A stretch of DNA of 64,000 nt from Sipunculus nudus (taxonomy: Eukaryota > Annelida > Sipuncula > Golfingiida > Sipunculidae), in the NCBI GenBank assembly GCA_026874595.1, contig CM049314.1, positions 79,469,300 to 79,533,299 of the forward strand. Reading direction: 5' to 3'. A program made the position numbers and the translations under genes. The notes beneath the pieces were generated by a model, which was given only the letters and a program-made list of their open reading frames with translations, was not told the DNA's origin and did not search any database. Positions 49,401 to 62,154 of the stretch are shown piece by piece; the stretch's first letter is position 1, and the number at the start of each line of letters is the position of its first letter.

Positions 49401-52400
49401 AACGTTTTAGAGTGACATTGTGGATTTTTGTGAACCTTTAGCATATTTTACCTCAATTTTTCTACAGTTTTGCAGCGTTTTCGACAGAAATAGATTCCCG
49501 GGAAGTAGAATAATACATTATTTCTTCAGAAAATAGATGCAAAAAGGATTTATCAAGACACATTTCTTTTGCTTACAGTTTGCTTATTCTTTGCTTATGC
49601 TTTGCTTACGATGAAAACACCACACAATTTAAGCATTTTTCCACAAATACACACAAATATGACCCATAGGGACACAGACTGTTTACCTGTCTACAAAAAA
49701 ATTCCTGTAAGTGATGAGGAATCTAAATATTATGGGTAAAATTGTTCAGTCAAAACCACAATTATAAAAATCCGCTACTTTCATAATGCGAAATTATGGA
49801 TTTTTTTAATCCCTTTGCATATTTTACCTCAATTTTTCTACAGTTTTGCACCATATTCGACAGAAAAAGATTCCCGGGAAGTAGAATAACACATTATTTC
49901 TTAAGAAAATGTATGCAAAAAGGATTTATCAAGACACAGTTCCTTTGCTTAAAGTCTGCCTACGCTTTGCTTATGCTTTGCTTACGATGAAAACACCACA
50001 CAATTTAAGCATTTTTCTATAAATATATACGAATATGACCCATAGGGACACAGACTGCTTCCCTGGCTATATAATTGCACGTGTCAGTGAAGGTGAATGT
50101 AAAATTTAAAGGTTAAATCGTTTAAGCAAAATCAGAAAGAGAAAATTCGGATACTTTATAAAAGTAACGTTGTGGATTTTTGTGACCCTTTTGAATATTT
50201 TACCTCGTTTTTTCTACAGTTTTACACCATATTCGACAGAACTATATTACAGGAAAGTAGAATAATACATTATTTCTTTAGAAAATAGATGTAAAAAGGA
50301 TTTATCAAGACACAGTTCCTTTGCCTACAGTTTGCTTATTCTTTGCTTATGCTTTGCTTACGATGAAAACACCACACAATTTAAGCATTTTTCCACAAAT
50401 ACACACAAATATGACCCACAGGGGCACAGACTGTTTACCTGGCAACAAAATGGTTACTGTTTGTGATCAGGAATCTAAATATTAAGGGTAAAATTGTTCA
50501 ATCAAAACCACAATTATAAAAATCCGCTACTTTCTGAAAATGACATTATGGATTCTTTTATCCTTTTGCATATTTTACCTCAATTTTTCAACAGTTTTGC
50601 ACCATATTCGACAGAAATAGATTCTCTGAATGTCGAATAATACATTATTTCTTTAGAAAATAGATGTAAAAAGGATTTATCAAGACACAGTTCCTTTGCT
50701 TACAGTTTGCTTACGCTTTGCTTATGCTTTGCTTACGGTGAAAACACCTCAAAACTGACGCATTTTTCTATAAATATATACAAATATGACCCATAGGGAC
50801 ACAGACTGGTTCCATGGCTATATAATTGCACCTGTCAGTGAAGGTGAATCTAAAAATTAAGGGTAAAATCGTTTAAGCAAAATCAGATATAGAAAATTCA
50901 GATACTTTAAAAAAGTAACATTGTGGATTTTTGTGACCCTTTTGAATATTTTACTTCAATTTTGCTACAGTTTTGCACCATGTTCGACAGAAATAGACAC
51001 CCGGGAAGAAGAGTAATTCATTATTTCTTAAGGAATAAGTTGCAAAAAGGATTTATGAAAACACAGTTCCTTTGCTTACAGTTTGCTTATTCTTTGCTTA
51101 TGCTTTGCTTACGATGAAAACACCACACAATTTAAGCATTTTTCCACAAATACACACAAATATGACCCATAGGGCACAGACTGTTTACCTGGCTAAAAAT
51201 AGTTCCTGTTAGTGATCAGGAATCTAAATATTAAGGGCAAAATTGTTCAATCAAATTCAGAAATAGAAAATTCTGAAACGTTTTAGAGTGACATTGTGGA
51301 TTTTTGTGAACCTTTAGCATATTTTACCTCAATTTTTCTACAGTTTTGCAGCGTTTTCGACAGAAATAGATTCCCGGGAAGTAGAATAATACATTATTTC
51401 TTCAGAAAATAGATGCAAAAAGGATTTATCAAGACACAGTTCTTTTCCTTACAGTTTGCTTATTCTTTGCTTATGCTTTGCTTACGATGAAAACACCACA
51501 CAATTTAAGCATTTTTCCACAAATACACACAAATATGACCCATAGGGACACAGACTGTTTACCTGTCTACAAAAAAGTTCCTGTAAGTGATGAGGAATCT
51601 AAATATTATGGGTAAAATTGTTCAGTCAAAACCACAATTATAAAAATCCGCTACTTTCATAATGCGAAATTATGGATTTTTTTAATCCTTTTGCATATTT
51701 TACCTCAATTTTTCTACAGTTTTGCACCATATTCGACAGAAAAAGATTCCCGGGAAGAAGAATAACACATTATTTCTTAAGAAGATGTATGCAAAAAGGA
51801 TTTATCAAGACACAGTTCCTTTGCTTAAAGTCTGCCTACGCTTTGCTTATGCTTTGCTTACGATGAAAACACCACACAATTTAAGCATTTTTCTATAAAT
51901 ATATACGAATATGACCCATAGGGACACAGACTGCTTCCCTGGCTATATAATTGCACGTGTCAGTGAAGGTGAATGTAAAATTTAAAGGTTAAATCGTTTA
52001 AGCAAAATCAGAAATAGAAAATTCGGATACTTTATAAAAGTAACGTTGTGGATTTTTGTGACCCTTTTGAATATTTTACCTCGTTTTTTCTACAGTTTTG
52101 CACCATATTCGACAGAAAAGGATTCCCGGGAAGTAGAATAACACATTATTTCTTAAGAAAATGTATGCAAAAAGGATTTATCAAGACACAGTTCCTTTGC
52201 TTAAAGTCTGCCTACGCTTTGCTTATGCTTTGCTTACGATGAAAACACCACACAATTTAAGCATTTTTCTATAAATATATACGAATATGACCCATAGGGA
52301 CACAGACTGCTTCCCTGGCTATATAATTGCACGTGTCAGTGAAGGTGAATGTAAAATTTAAAGGTTAAATCGTTTAAGCAAAATCAGAAATAGAAAATTC

Positions 52401-55400
52401 GGATACTTTATAAAAGTAACGTTGTGGATTTTTGTGACCCTTTTGAATATTTTACCTCGTTTTTTCCACAGTTTTACACCATATTCGACAGAACTATATT
52501 ACAGGAAAGTAGAATAATACATTATTTCTTTAGAAAATAGATGTAAAAAGGATTTATCAAGACACAGTTCCTTTGCCTACAGTTTGCTTATTCTTTGCTT
52601 ATGCTTTGCTTACGATGAAAACACCACACAATTTAAGCATTTTTCCACAAATACACACAAATATGACCCATAGGGGCACAGACTGTTTACCTGGCAACAA
52701 AATGGTTACTGTTTGTGATCAGGAATCTAAATATTAATGGTAAAATTGTTCAATCAAAACCACAATTATAAAAATCCGCTACTTTCTTAAAATGACATTA
52801 TGGATTCTTTTATCCTTTTGCATATTTTACCTCAATTTTTCAACAGTTTTGCACCATATTCGACAGAAATAGATTCTCTGAATGTCGAATAATACATTAT
52901 TTCTTTAGAAAATAGATGTAAAAAGGATTTATCAAGACACAGTTCCTTTGCTTACAGTTTGCTTACGCTTTGCTTATGCTTTGCTTACGGTGAAAACACC
53001 TCAAAACTGACGCATTTTTCTATAAATATATACAAATATGACCCATAGGGACACAGACTGGTTCCATGGCTATATAATTGCACCTGTCAGTGAAGGTGAA
53101 TCTAAAAATTAAGGGTAAAATCGTTTAAGCAAAATCAGAAATAGAAAATTCCGATACTTTATAAAAGTAACGTTGTGGATTTTAGTGACCCTTTTGCATA
53201 TTTTACCTCAATTTTTCTACAGTTTTGCACCATATTAGACAGAAATAGATTCCCGGGAAGTAGAATAATACATTATTTCTTCAAGAAATAGTTGCAAAAA
53301 GGATTAATTAAGACACAGCTCATTTGCTTACAGTTTGCTTATGCTTTGCTTACGATGAAAACACCACACAATTTAAGCATTATTCTACAAATACACACAA
53401 ATATAACCCATGGGGACACAGACTGTTTACCTGGCTACAAAATAGTTCCTGTTAGTGATCAGGAATCTAAATATTAAGGGTAAAATTGTTCAATCAAATT
53501 CAGAAATAGAAAATTCTGAAACGTTATAAGAGTGACATTGTGGATTTTTGTGAACCTTTTGCATATTTTACCTCAATTTTTCTACAGTTTTGCAGCGTTT
53601 TCGACAGAAATAGATTCCCGGGAAGTAGAATAATACATTATTTCTTCAGAAAATAGTTGCAAAAAGGATAGTTCAAGATACAGTTCCTTTGCTTACAGTT
53701 TGCTTATTCTTTGCTTATGCTTTGCTTACGATGAAAACACCACACAATTTAAGCATTTTTCTACAAATACACAAAAATATGAACCATAGGGACACAGACT
53801 GGTTACCTGACTACAAAATAGTTCCCGTTAGTGATCAGGAATCAAAATATTAAGGGCAAAATTGTTCAATCAAATTCAGAAATAGAAAATTCTGAAACGT
53901 TTTAGAGTGACATTGTGGATTTTTGTGAACCTTTAGCATATTTTACCTCAATTTTTCTACAGTTTTGCAGCGTTTTCGACAGAAATAGATTCCCGGGAAG
54001 TAGAATAATACATTATTTCTTCAGAAAATAGATGCAAAAAGGATTTATCAAGACACAGTTCTTTTCCTTACAGTTTGCTTATTCTTTGCTTATGCTTTGC
54101 TTACGATGAAAACACCACACAATTTAAGCATTTTTCCACAAATACACACAAATATGACCCATAGGGACACAGACTGTTTACCTGTCTACAAAAAAGTTCC
54201 TGTAAGTGATGAGGAATCTAAATATTATGGGTAAAATTGTTCAGTCAAAACCACAATTATAAAAATCCGCTACTTTCATAATGCGAAATTATGGATTTTT
54301 TTAATCCTTTTGCATATTTTACCTCAATTTTTCTACAGTTTTGCACCATATTCGACAGAAAAAGATTCCCGGGAAGTAGAATAACACATTATTTCTTAAG
54401 AAGATGTATGCAAAAAGGATTTATCAAGACACAGTTCCTTTGCTTAAAGTCTGCCTACGCTTTGCTTATGCTTTGCTTACGATGAAAACACCACACAATT
54501 TAAGCATTTTTCTATAAATATATACGAATATGACCCATAGGGACACAGACTGCTTCCCTGGCTATATAATTGCACGTGTCAGTGAAGGTGAATGTAAAAT
54601 TTAAAGGTTAAATCGTTTAAGCAAAATCAGAAATAGAAAATTCGGATACTTTATAAAAGTAACGTTGTGGATTTTTGTGACCCTTTTGAATATTTTACCT
54701 CGTTTTTTCTACAGTTTTGCACCATATTCGACAGAAAAGGATTCCCGGGAAGTAGAATAACACATTATTTCTTTAGAAAATAGATGTAAAAAGGATTTAT
54801 CAAGACACAGTTCCTTTGCTTAAAGTCTGCCTACGCTTTGCTTATGCTTTGCTTACGATGAAAACACCACACAATTTAAGCATTTTTCTATAAATATATA
54901 CGAATATGACCCATAGGGACACAGACTGCTTCCCTGGCTATATAATTGCACGTGTCAGTGAAGGTGAATGTAAAATTTAAAGGTTAAATCGTTTTAGCAA
55001 AATCAGAAATAGAAAATTCGGATACTTTATAAAAGTAACGTTGTGGATTTTTGTGACCCTTTTGAATATTTTACCTCGTTTTTTCCACAGTTTTACACCA
55101 TATTCGACAGAACTATATTACAGGAAAGTAGAATAATACATTATTTCTTTAGAAAATAGATGTAAAAAGGATTTATCAAGACACAGTTCCTTTGCCTACA
55201 GTTTGCTTATTCTTTGCTTATGCTTTGCTTACGATGAAAACACCACACAATTTAAGCATTTTTCCACAAATACACACAAATATGACCCATAGGGGCACAG
55301 ACTGTTTACCTGGCAACAAAATGGTTACTGTTTGTGATCAGGAATCTAAATATTAATGGTAAAATTGTTCAATCAAAACCACAATTATAAAAATCCGCTA

Positions 55401-56909
55401 CTTTCTTAAAATGACATTATGGATTCTTTTATCCTTTTGCATATTTTACCTCAATTTTTCAACAGTTTTGCACCATATTCGACAGAAATAGATTCTCTGA
55501 ATGTCGAATAATACATTATTTCTTTAGAAAATAGATGTAAAAAGGATTTATCAAGACACAGTTCCTTTGCTTACAGTTTGCTTACGCTTTGCTTATGCTT
55601 TGCTTACGGTGAAAACACCTCAAAACTGACGCATTTTTCTATAAATATATACAAATATGACCCATAGGGACACAGACTGGTTCCATGGCTATATAATTGC
55701 ACCTGTCAGTGAAGGTGAATCTAAAAATTAAGGGTAAAATCGTTTAAGCAAAATCAGAAATAGAAAATTCCGATACTTTATAAAAGTAACGTTGTGGATT
55801 TTAGTGACCCTTTTGCATATTTTACCTCAATTTTTCTACAGTTTTGCACCATATTAGACAGAAATAGATTCCCGGGAAGTAGAATAATACATTATTTCTT
55901 CAAGAAATAGTTGCAAAAAGGATTAATTAAGACACAGCTCATTTGCTTACAGTTTGCTTATGCTTTGCTTACGATGAAAACACCACACAATTTAAGCATT
56001 ATTCTACAAATACACACAAATATAACCCATGGGGACACAGACTGTTTACCTGGCTACAAAATAGTTCCTGTTAGTGATCAGGAATCTAAATATTAAGGGT
56101 AAAATTGTTCAATCAAATTCAGAAATAGAAAATTCTGAAACGTTATAAGAGTGACATTGTGGATTTTTGTGAACCTTTTGCATATTTTACCTCAATTTTT
56201 CTACAGTTTTGCAGCGTTTTCGACAGAAATAGATTCCCGGGAAGTAGAATAATACATTATTTCTTCAGAAAATAGTTGCAAAAAGGATAGTTCAAGATAC
56301 AGTTCCTTTGCTTACAGTTTGCTTATTCTTTGCTTATGCTTTGCTTACGATGAAAACACCACACAATTTAAGCATTTTTCTACAAATACACAAAAATATG
56401 AACCATAGGGACACAGACTGGTTACCTGACTACAAAATAGTTCCCGTTAGTGATCAGGAATCAAAATATTAAGGGCAAAATTGTTCAATCAAATTCAGAA
56501 ATAGAAAATTCTGAAACGTTTTAGAGTGACATTGTGGATTTTTGTGAACCTTTAGCATATTTTACCTCAATTTTTCTACAGTTTTGCAGCGTTTTCGACA
56601 GAAATAGATTCCCGGGAAGTAGAATAATACATTATTTCTTCAGAAAATAGATGCAAAAAGGATTTATCAAGACACAGTTCTTTTCCTTACAGTTTGCTTA
56701 TTCTTTGCTTATGCTTTGCTTACGATGAAAACACCACACAATTTAAGCATTTTTCCACAAATACACACAAATATGACCCATAGGGACACAGACTGTTTAC
56801 CTGTCTACAAAAAAGTTCCTGTAAGTGATGAGGAATCTAAATATTATGGGTAAAATTGTTCAGTCAAAACCACAATTATAAAAATCCGCTACTTTCATAA
56901 TGCGAAATT
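43433..56909 (+). repeat. 36-mer HOR unit, copy 2 (13,477 bp)
   Basis: Monomers 117-152 repeat the first unit in the same order. Starts: 43433, 43809, 44185, 44561, 44936, 45301, 45676, 46052, 46428, 46804, 47179, 47542, 47928, 48304, 48680, 49045, 49420, 49796, 50172, 50548, 50923, 51296, 51672, 52048, 52424, 52800, 53175, 53540, 53915, 54291, 54667, 55043, 55419, 55794, 56159, 56534. Rare variants are carried over exactly: ttatatcc in the G at 46804, attggacag and aataatatatt in the I at 47542, gccccat in the H at 48680, tttgtttatg in the D at 49045. The last two monomers are an ordinary D and E, where copy 1 has a D hybrid and an F/E hybrid. The duplication boundary therefore lies near 43.03-43.3 kb. 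Confidence 0.94.
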
Positions 56910-59900
56910 ATGGATTTTTTTAATCCTTTTGCATATTTTACCTCAATTTTTCTACAGTTTTGCACCATATTCGACAGAAAAAGATTCCCGGGAAGTAGAA
57001 TAACACATTATTTCTTAAGAAGATGTATGCAAAAAGGATTTATCAAGACACAGTTCCTTTGCTTAAAGTCTGCCTACGCTTTGCTTATGCTTTGCTTACG
57101 ATGAAAACACCACACAATTTAAGCATTTTTCTATAAATATATACGAATATGACCCATAGGGACACAGACTGCTTCCCTGGCTATATAATTGCACGTGTCA
57201 GTGAAGGTGAATGTAAAATTTAAAGGTTAAATCGTTTAAGCAAAATCAGAAATAGAAAATTCGGATACTTTATAAAAGTAACGTTGTGGATTTTTGTGAC
57301 CCTTTTGAATATTTTACCTCGTTTTTTCTACAGTTTTGCACCATATTCGACAGAAAAGGATTCCCGGGAATTAGAATAACACATTATTTCTTTAGAAAAT
57401 AGATGTAAAAAGGATTTATCAAGACACAGTTCCTTTGCCTACAGTTTGCTTATTCTTTGCTTATGCTTTGCTTACGATGAAAACACCACACAATTTAAGC
57501 ATTTTTCCACAAATACACACAAATATGACCCATAGGGGCACAGACTGTTTACCTGGCAACAAAATGGTTACTGTTTGTGATCAGGAATCTAAATATTAAG
57601 GGTAAAATTGTTCAATCAAAACCACAATTATAAAAATCCGCTACTTTCTTAAAATGACATTATGGATTCTTATATCCTTTTGCATATTTTACCTCAATTT
57701 TTCAACAGTTTTGCACCATATTCGACAGAAATAGATTCTCTGAATGTCGAATAATACATTATTTCTTTAGAAAATAGATGTAAAAAGGATTTATCAAGAC
57801 ACAGTTCCTTTGCTTACAGTTTGCTTACGCTTTGCTTATGCTTTGCTTACGGTGAAAACACCTCAAAACTGACGCATTTTTCTATAAATATATACAAATA
57901 TGACCCATAGGGACACAGACTGGTTCCATGGCTATATAATTGCACCTGTCAGTGAAGGTGAATCTAAAAATTAAGGGTAAAATCGTTTAAGCAAAATCAG
58001 AAATAGAAAATTCCGATACTTTATAAAAGTAACGTTGTGGATTTTAGTGACCCTTTTGCATATTTTACCTCAATTTTTCTACAGTTTTGCACCATATTAG
58101 ACAGAAATAGATTCCCGGGAAGTAGAATAATACATTATTTCTTCAAGAAATAGTTGCAAAAAGGATTAATTAAGACACAGCTCATTTGCTTACAGTTTGC
58201 TTATGCTTTGCTTACGATGAAAACACCACACAATTTAAGCATTTTTCCACAAATACACACAAATATGACCCATAGGGCACAGACTGTTTACCTGGCTAAA
58301 AATAGTTCCTGTTAGTGATCAGAAATCTAAATATTAAGGGCAAAATTGTTCAATCAAAACCACAATTATAAAAATCCGCTACTTTTTTAAAGTCACATCA
58401 TGAATTTTTGTGATCCTTTTGCATATTTCATCTCAATTTTCTACAGTTTTGCACCATATTCGACAGAAATAGATTACCTGAATGTCAAATAATACATTAT
58501 TTCTTGAGAAAATAGTTGCAAAAACAATTTATCAAGACACAGTTCCTTTGCTTACAGTTTGCTTACGCTTTGCTTATGCTTTGCTTATGCTTTGCTTACG
58601 ATTAAAACACCACACAGTTTAAGCATTTTTCAATAAATATATACGAATATAACCCATAGGGACACAGACTGCTTCCATGGCTATATAATTGCACCTGTCA
58701 GTGAAGGTGAATGTAAAATTTAAAGGTTAAATCGTTTAAGCAAAATCAGAAAGAGAAAATTCGGATACTTTATAAAAGTAACGTTGTGGATTTTTGTGAC
58801 CCTTTTGAATATTTTACCTCGTTTTTTCTACAGTTTTACACCATATTCGACAGAACTATATTACAGGAAAGTAGAATAATACATTATTTCTTTAGAAAAT
58901 AGATGTAAAAAGGATTTATCAAGACACAGTTCCTTTGCCTACAGTTTGCTTATTCTTTGCTTATGCTTTGCTTACGATAAAAACACCACACAATTTAAGC
59001 ATTTTTCCACAAATACACACAAATATAACCCATGGGGACACAGACTGTTTACCTGGCTACAAAATAGTTCATGTTAGTGATCAGGAATCTAAATATTAAG
59101 GGTAAAATTGTTCAATCAAATTCAGAAATAGAAAATTCTGAAACGTTATAAGAGTGACATTGTGGATTTTTGTGAACCTTTTGCATATTTTACCTCAATT
59201 TTTCTACAGTTTTGCAGCGTTTTCGACAGAAATAGATTCCCGGGAAGTAGAATAATACATTATTTCTTTAGAAAATAGATGTAAAAAGGATTTATCAAGA
59301 CACAGTTCCTTTGCTTAAAGTCTGCCGACGCTTTGCTTATGCTTTGCTTACGATGAAAACACCAAACAATTTAAGCATTTTTCTATAAATATATACGAAT
59401 ATAACCCATAGGGACACAGACTGCTTCCATGGCTATATAATTGCACCTGTCAGTGAAGGTGAGTCTAAAATTTAAGGGTAAAATCGTTTAAGCAAAATCA
59501 GAAATAGAAAATTCCGATACTTTATAAAAGTAACGTTGTGGATTTTAGTGACCCTTTTGCATATTTTACCTCAATTTTTCTACAGTTTTGCCCCATATTA
59601 GACAGAAATAGATTCCCGGGAAGTAGAATAATACATTATTTCTTCAAGAAATAGTTGCAAAAAGGATTAATTAAGACACAGCTCATTTGAATACAGTTTG
59701 CTTATGCTTTGCTTACGATGAAAACACCACACAATTTAAGCATTATTCTACAAATACACACAAATATAACCCATGGGGACACAGACTGTTTACCTGGCTA
59801 CAAAATAGTTCCTGTTAGTGATCAGGAATTTAAATATTAAGGGTAAAATTGTTCAATCAAATTCAGAAATAGAAAATTCTGAAACGTTATAAGAGTGACA

Positions 59901-62154
59901 TTGTGGATTTTTGTGAACCTTTTGCATATTTTACCTCAATTTTTCTACAGTTTTGCAGCGTTTTCGACAGAAATAGATTCCCGGGAAGTAGAATAATACA
60001 TTATTTCTTCAGAAAATAGTTGCAAAAAGGATAGTTCAAGATACAGTTCCTTTGCTTACAGTTTGCTTATTCTTTGTTTATGCTTTGCTTATGATGAAAA
60101 CACCACACAATTTAAGCATTTTTCTACAAATACACAAAAATATGAACCATAGGGACACAGACTGGTTACCTGACTACAAAATAGTTCCCGTTAGTGATCA
60201 GGAATCAAAATATTAAGGGCAAAATTGTTCAATCAAATTCAGAAATAGAAAATTCTGAAACGTTTTAGAGTGACATTGTGGATTTTTGTGAACCTTTAGC
60301 ATATTTTACCTCAATTTTTCTACAGTTTTGCAGCGTTTTCGACAGAAATAGATTCCCGGGAAGTAGAATAATACATTATTTCTTCAGAAAATAGATGCAA
60401 AAAGGATTTATCAAGACACATTTCTTTTGCTTACAGTTTGCTTATTCTTTGCTTATGCTTTGCTTACGATGAAAACACCACACAATTTAAGCATTTTTCC
60501 ACAAATACACACAAATATGACCCATAGGGACACAGACTGTTTACCTGTCTACAAAAAAATTCCTGTAAGTGATGAGGAATCTAAATATTATGGGTAAAAT
60601 TGTTCAGTCAAAACCACAATTATAAAAATCCGCTACTTTCATAATGCGAAATTATGGATTTTTTTAATCCTTTTGCATATTTTACCTCAATTTTTCTACA
60701 GTTTTGCACCATATTCGACAGAAAAAGATTCCCGGGAAGTAGAATAACACATTATTTCTTAAGAAAATGTATGCAAAAAGGATTTATCAAGACACAGTTC
60801 CTTTGCTTAAAGTCTGCCTACGCTTTGCTTATGCTTTGCTTACGATGAAAACACCACACAATTTAAGCATTTTTCTATAAATATATACGAATATGACCCA
60901 TAGGGACACAGACTGCTTCCCTGGCTATATAATTGCACGTGTCAGTGAAGGTGAATGTAAAATTTAAAGGTTAAATCGTTTAAGCAAAATCAGAAAGAGA
61001 AAATTCGGATACTTTATAAAAGTAACGTTGTGGATTTTTGTGACCCTTTTGAATATTTTACCTCGTTTTTTCTACAGTTTTACACCATATTCGACAGAAC
61101 TATATTACAGGAAAGTAGAATAATACATTATTTCTTTAGAAAATAGATGTAAAAAGGATTTATCAAGACACAGTTCCTTTGCCTACAGTTTGCTTATTCT
61201 TTGCTTATGCTTTGCTTACGATGAAAACACCACACAATTTAAGCATTTTTCCACAAATACACACAAATATGACCCATAGGGGCACAGACTGTTTACCTGG
61301 CAACAAAATGGTTACTGTTTGTGATCAGGAATCTAAATATTAAGGGTAAAATTGTTCAATCAAAACCACAATTATAAAAATCCGCTACTTTCTTAAAATG
61401 ACATTATGGATTCTTTTATCCTTTTGCATATTTTACCTCAATTTTTCAACAGTTTTGCACCATATTCGACAGAAATAGATTCTCTGAATGTCGAATAATA
61501 CATTATTTCTTTAGAAAATAGATGTAAAAAGGATTTATCAAGACACAGTTCCTTTGCTTACAGTTTGCTTACGCTTTGCTTATGCTTTGCTTACGGTGAA
61601 AACACCTCAAAACTGACGCATTTTTCTATAAATATATACAAATATGACCCATAGGGACACAGACTGGTTCCATGGCTATATAATTGCACCTGTCAGTGAA
61701 GGTGAATCTAAAAATTAAGGGTAAAATCGTTTAAGCAAAATCAGATATAGAAAATTCAGATACTTTAAAAAAGTAACATTGTGGATTTTTGTGACCCTTT
61801 TGAATATTTTACTTCAATTTTGCTACAGTTTTGCACCATGTTCGACAGAAATAGACACCCGGGAAGAAGAGTAATTCATTATTTCTTAAGGAATAAGTTG
61901 CAAAAAGGATTTATGAAGACACAGTTCCTTTGCTTACAGTTTGCTTATTCTTTGCTTATGCTTTGCTTACGATGAAAACACCACACAATTTAAGCATTTT
62001 TCCACAAATACACACAAATATGACCCATAGGGCACAGACTGTTTACCTGGCTAAAAATAGTTCCTGTTAGTGATCAGGAATCTAAATATTAAGGGCAAAA
62101 TTGTTCAATCAAAACCACAATTATAAAAATCCGCTACTTTCTTAAAGTCACATC
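56910..62154 (+). repeat. Partial third 36-mer copy lacking its first 7-mer
   Basis: Monomers 153-166: A (56910), C/F (57286), G (57662), H2 (58037), I (58400), F (58786), D/F/A2 mosaic (59162), H (59538), D (59903), E (60278), A (60654), F (61030), G (61406), B (61781). They match 46052-51295 at a lag of 10,858 bp, that is 13,477 minus one 2,619-bp 7-mer. The match is imperfect at 58400-59537, where an ordinary I, a complete F and a triple mosaic replace the I, F/E and A2 of units 1 and 2. The B at 61781 has gaagacacag where the earlier copies have gaaaacacag, and it leads into I rather than E. Confidence 0.88.
59162..59537 (+). repeat. Unique triple mosaic monomer D/F/A2
   Basis: It is D at the left (cttttgcat, gcagcgttttcgac, tcccgggaag), F in the middle (ttctttagaaaatagatg) and A2 at the right (cttaaagtctgcc, accaaacaatt, gaaggtgagtct). 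It stands where units 1 and 2 have A2. It also has a private base in the minisatellite lead, gtctgccgacgc instead of gtctgcctacgc. Confidence 0.85.
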
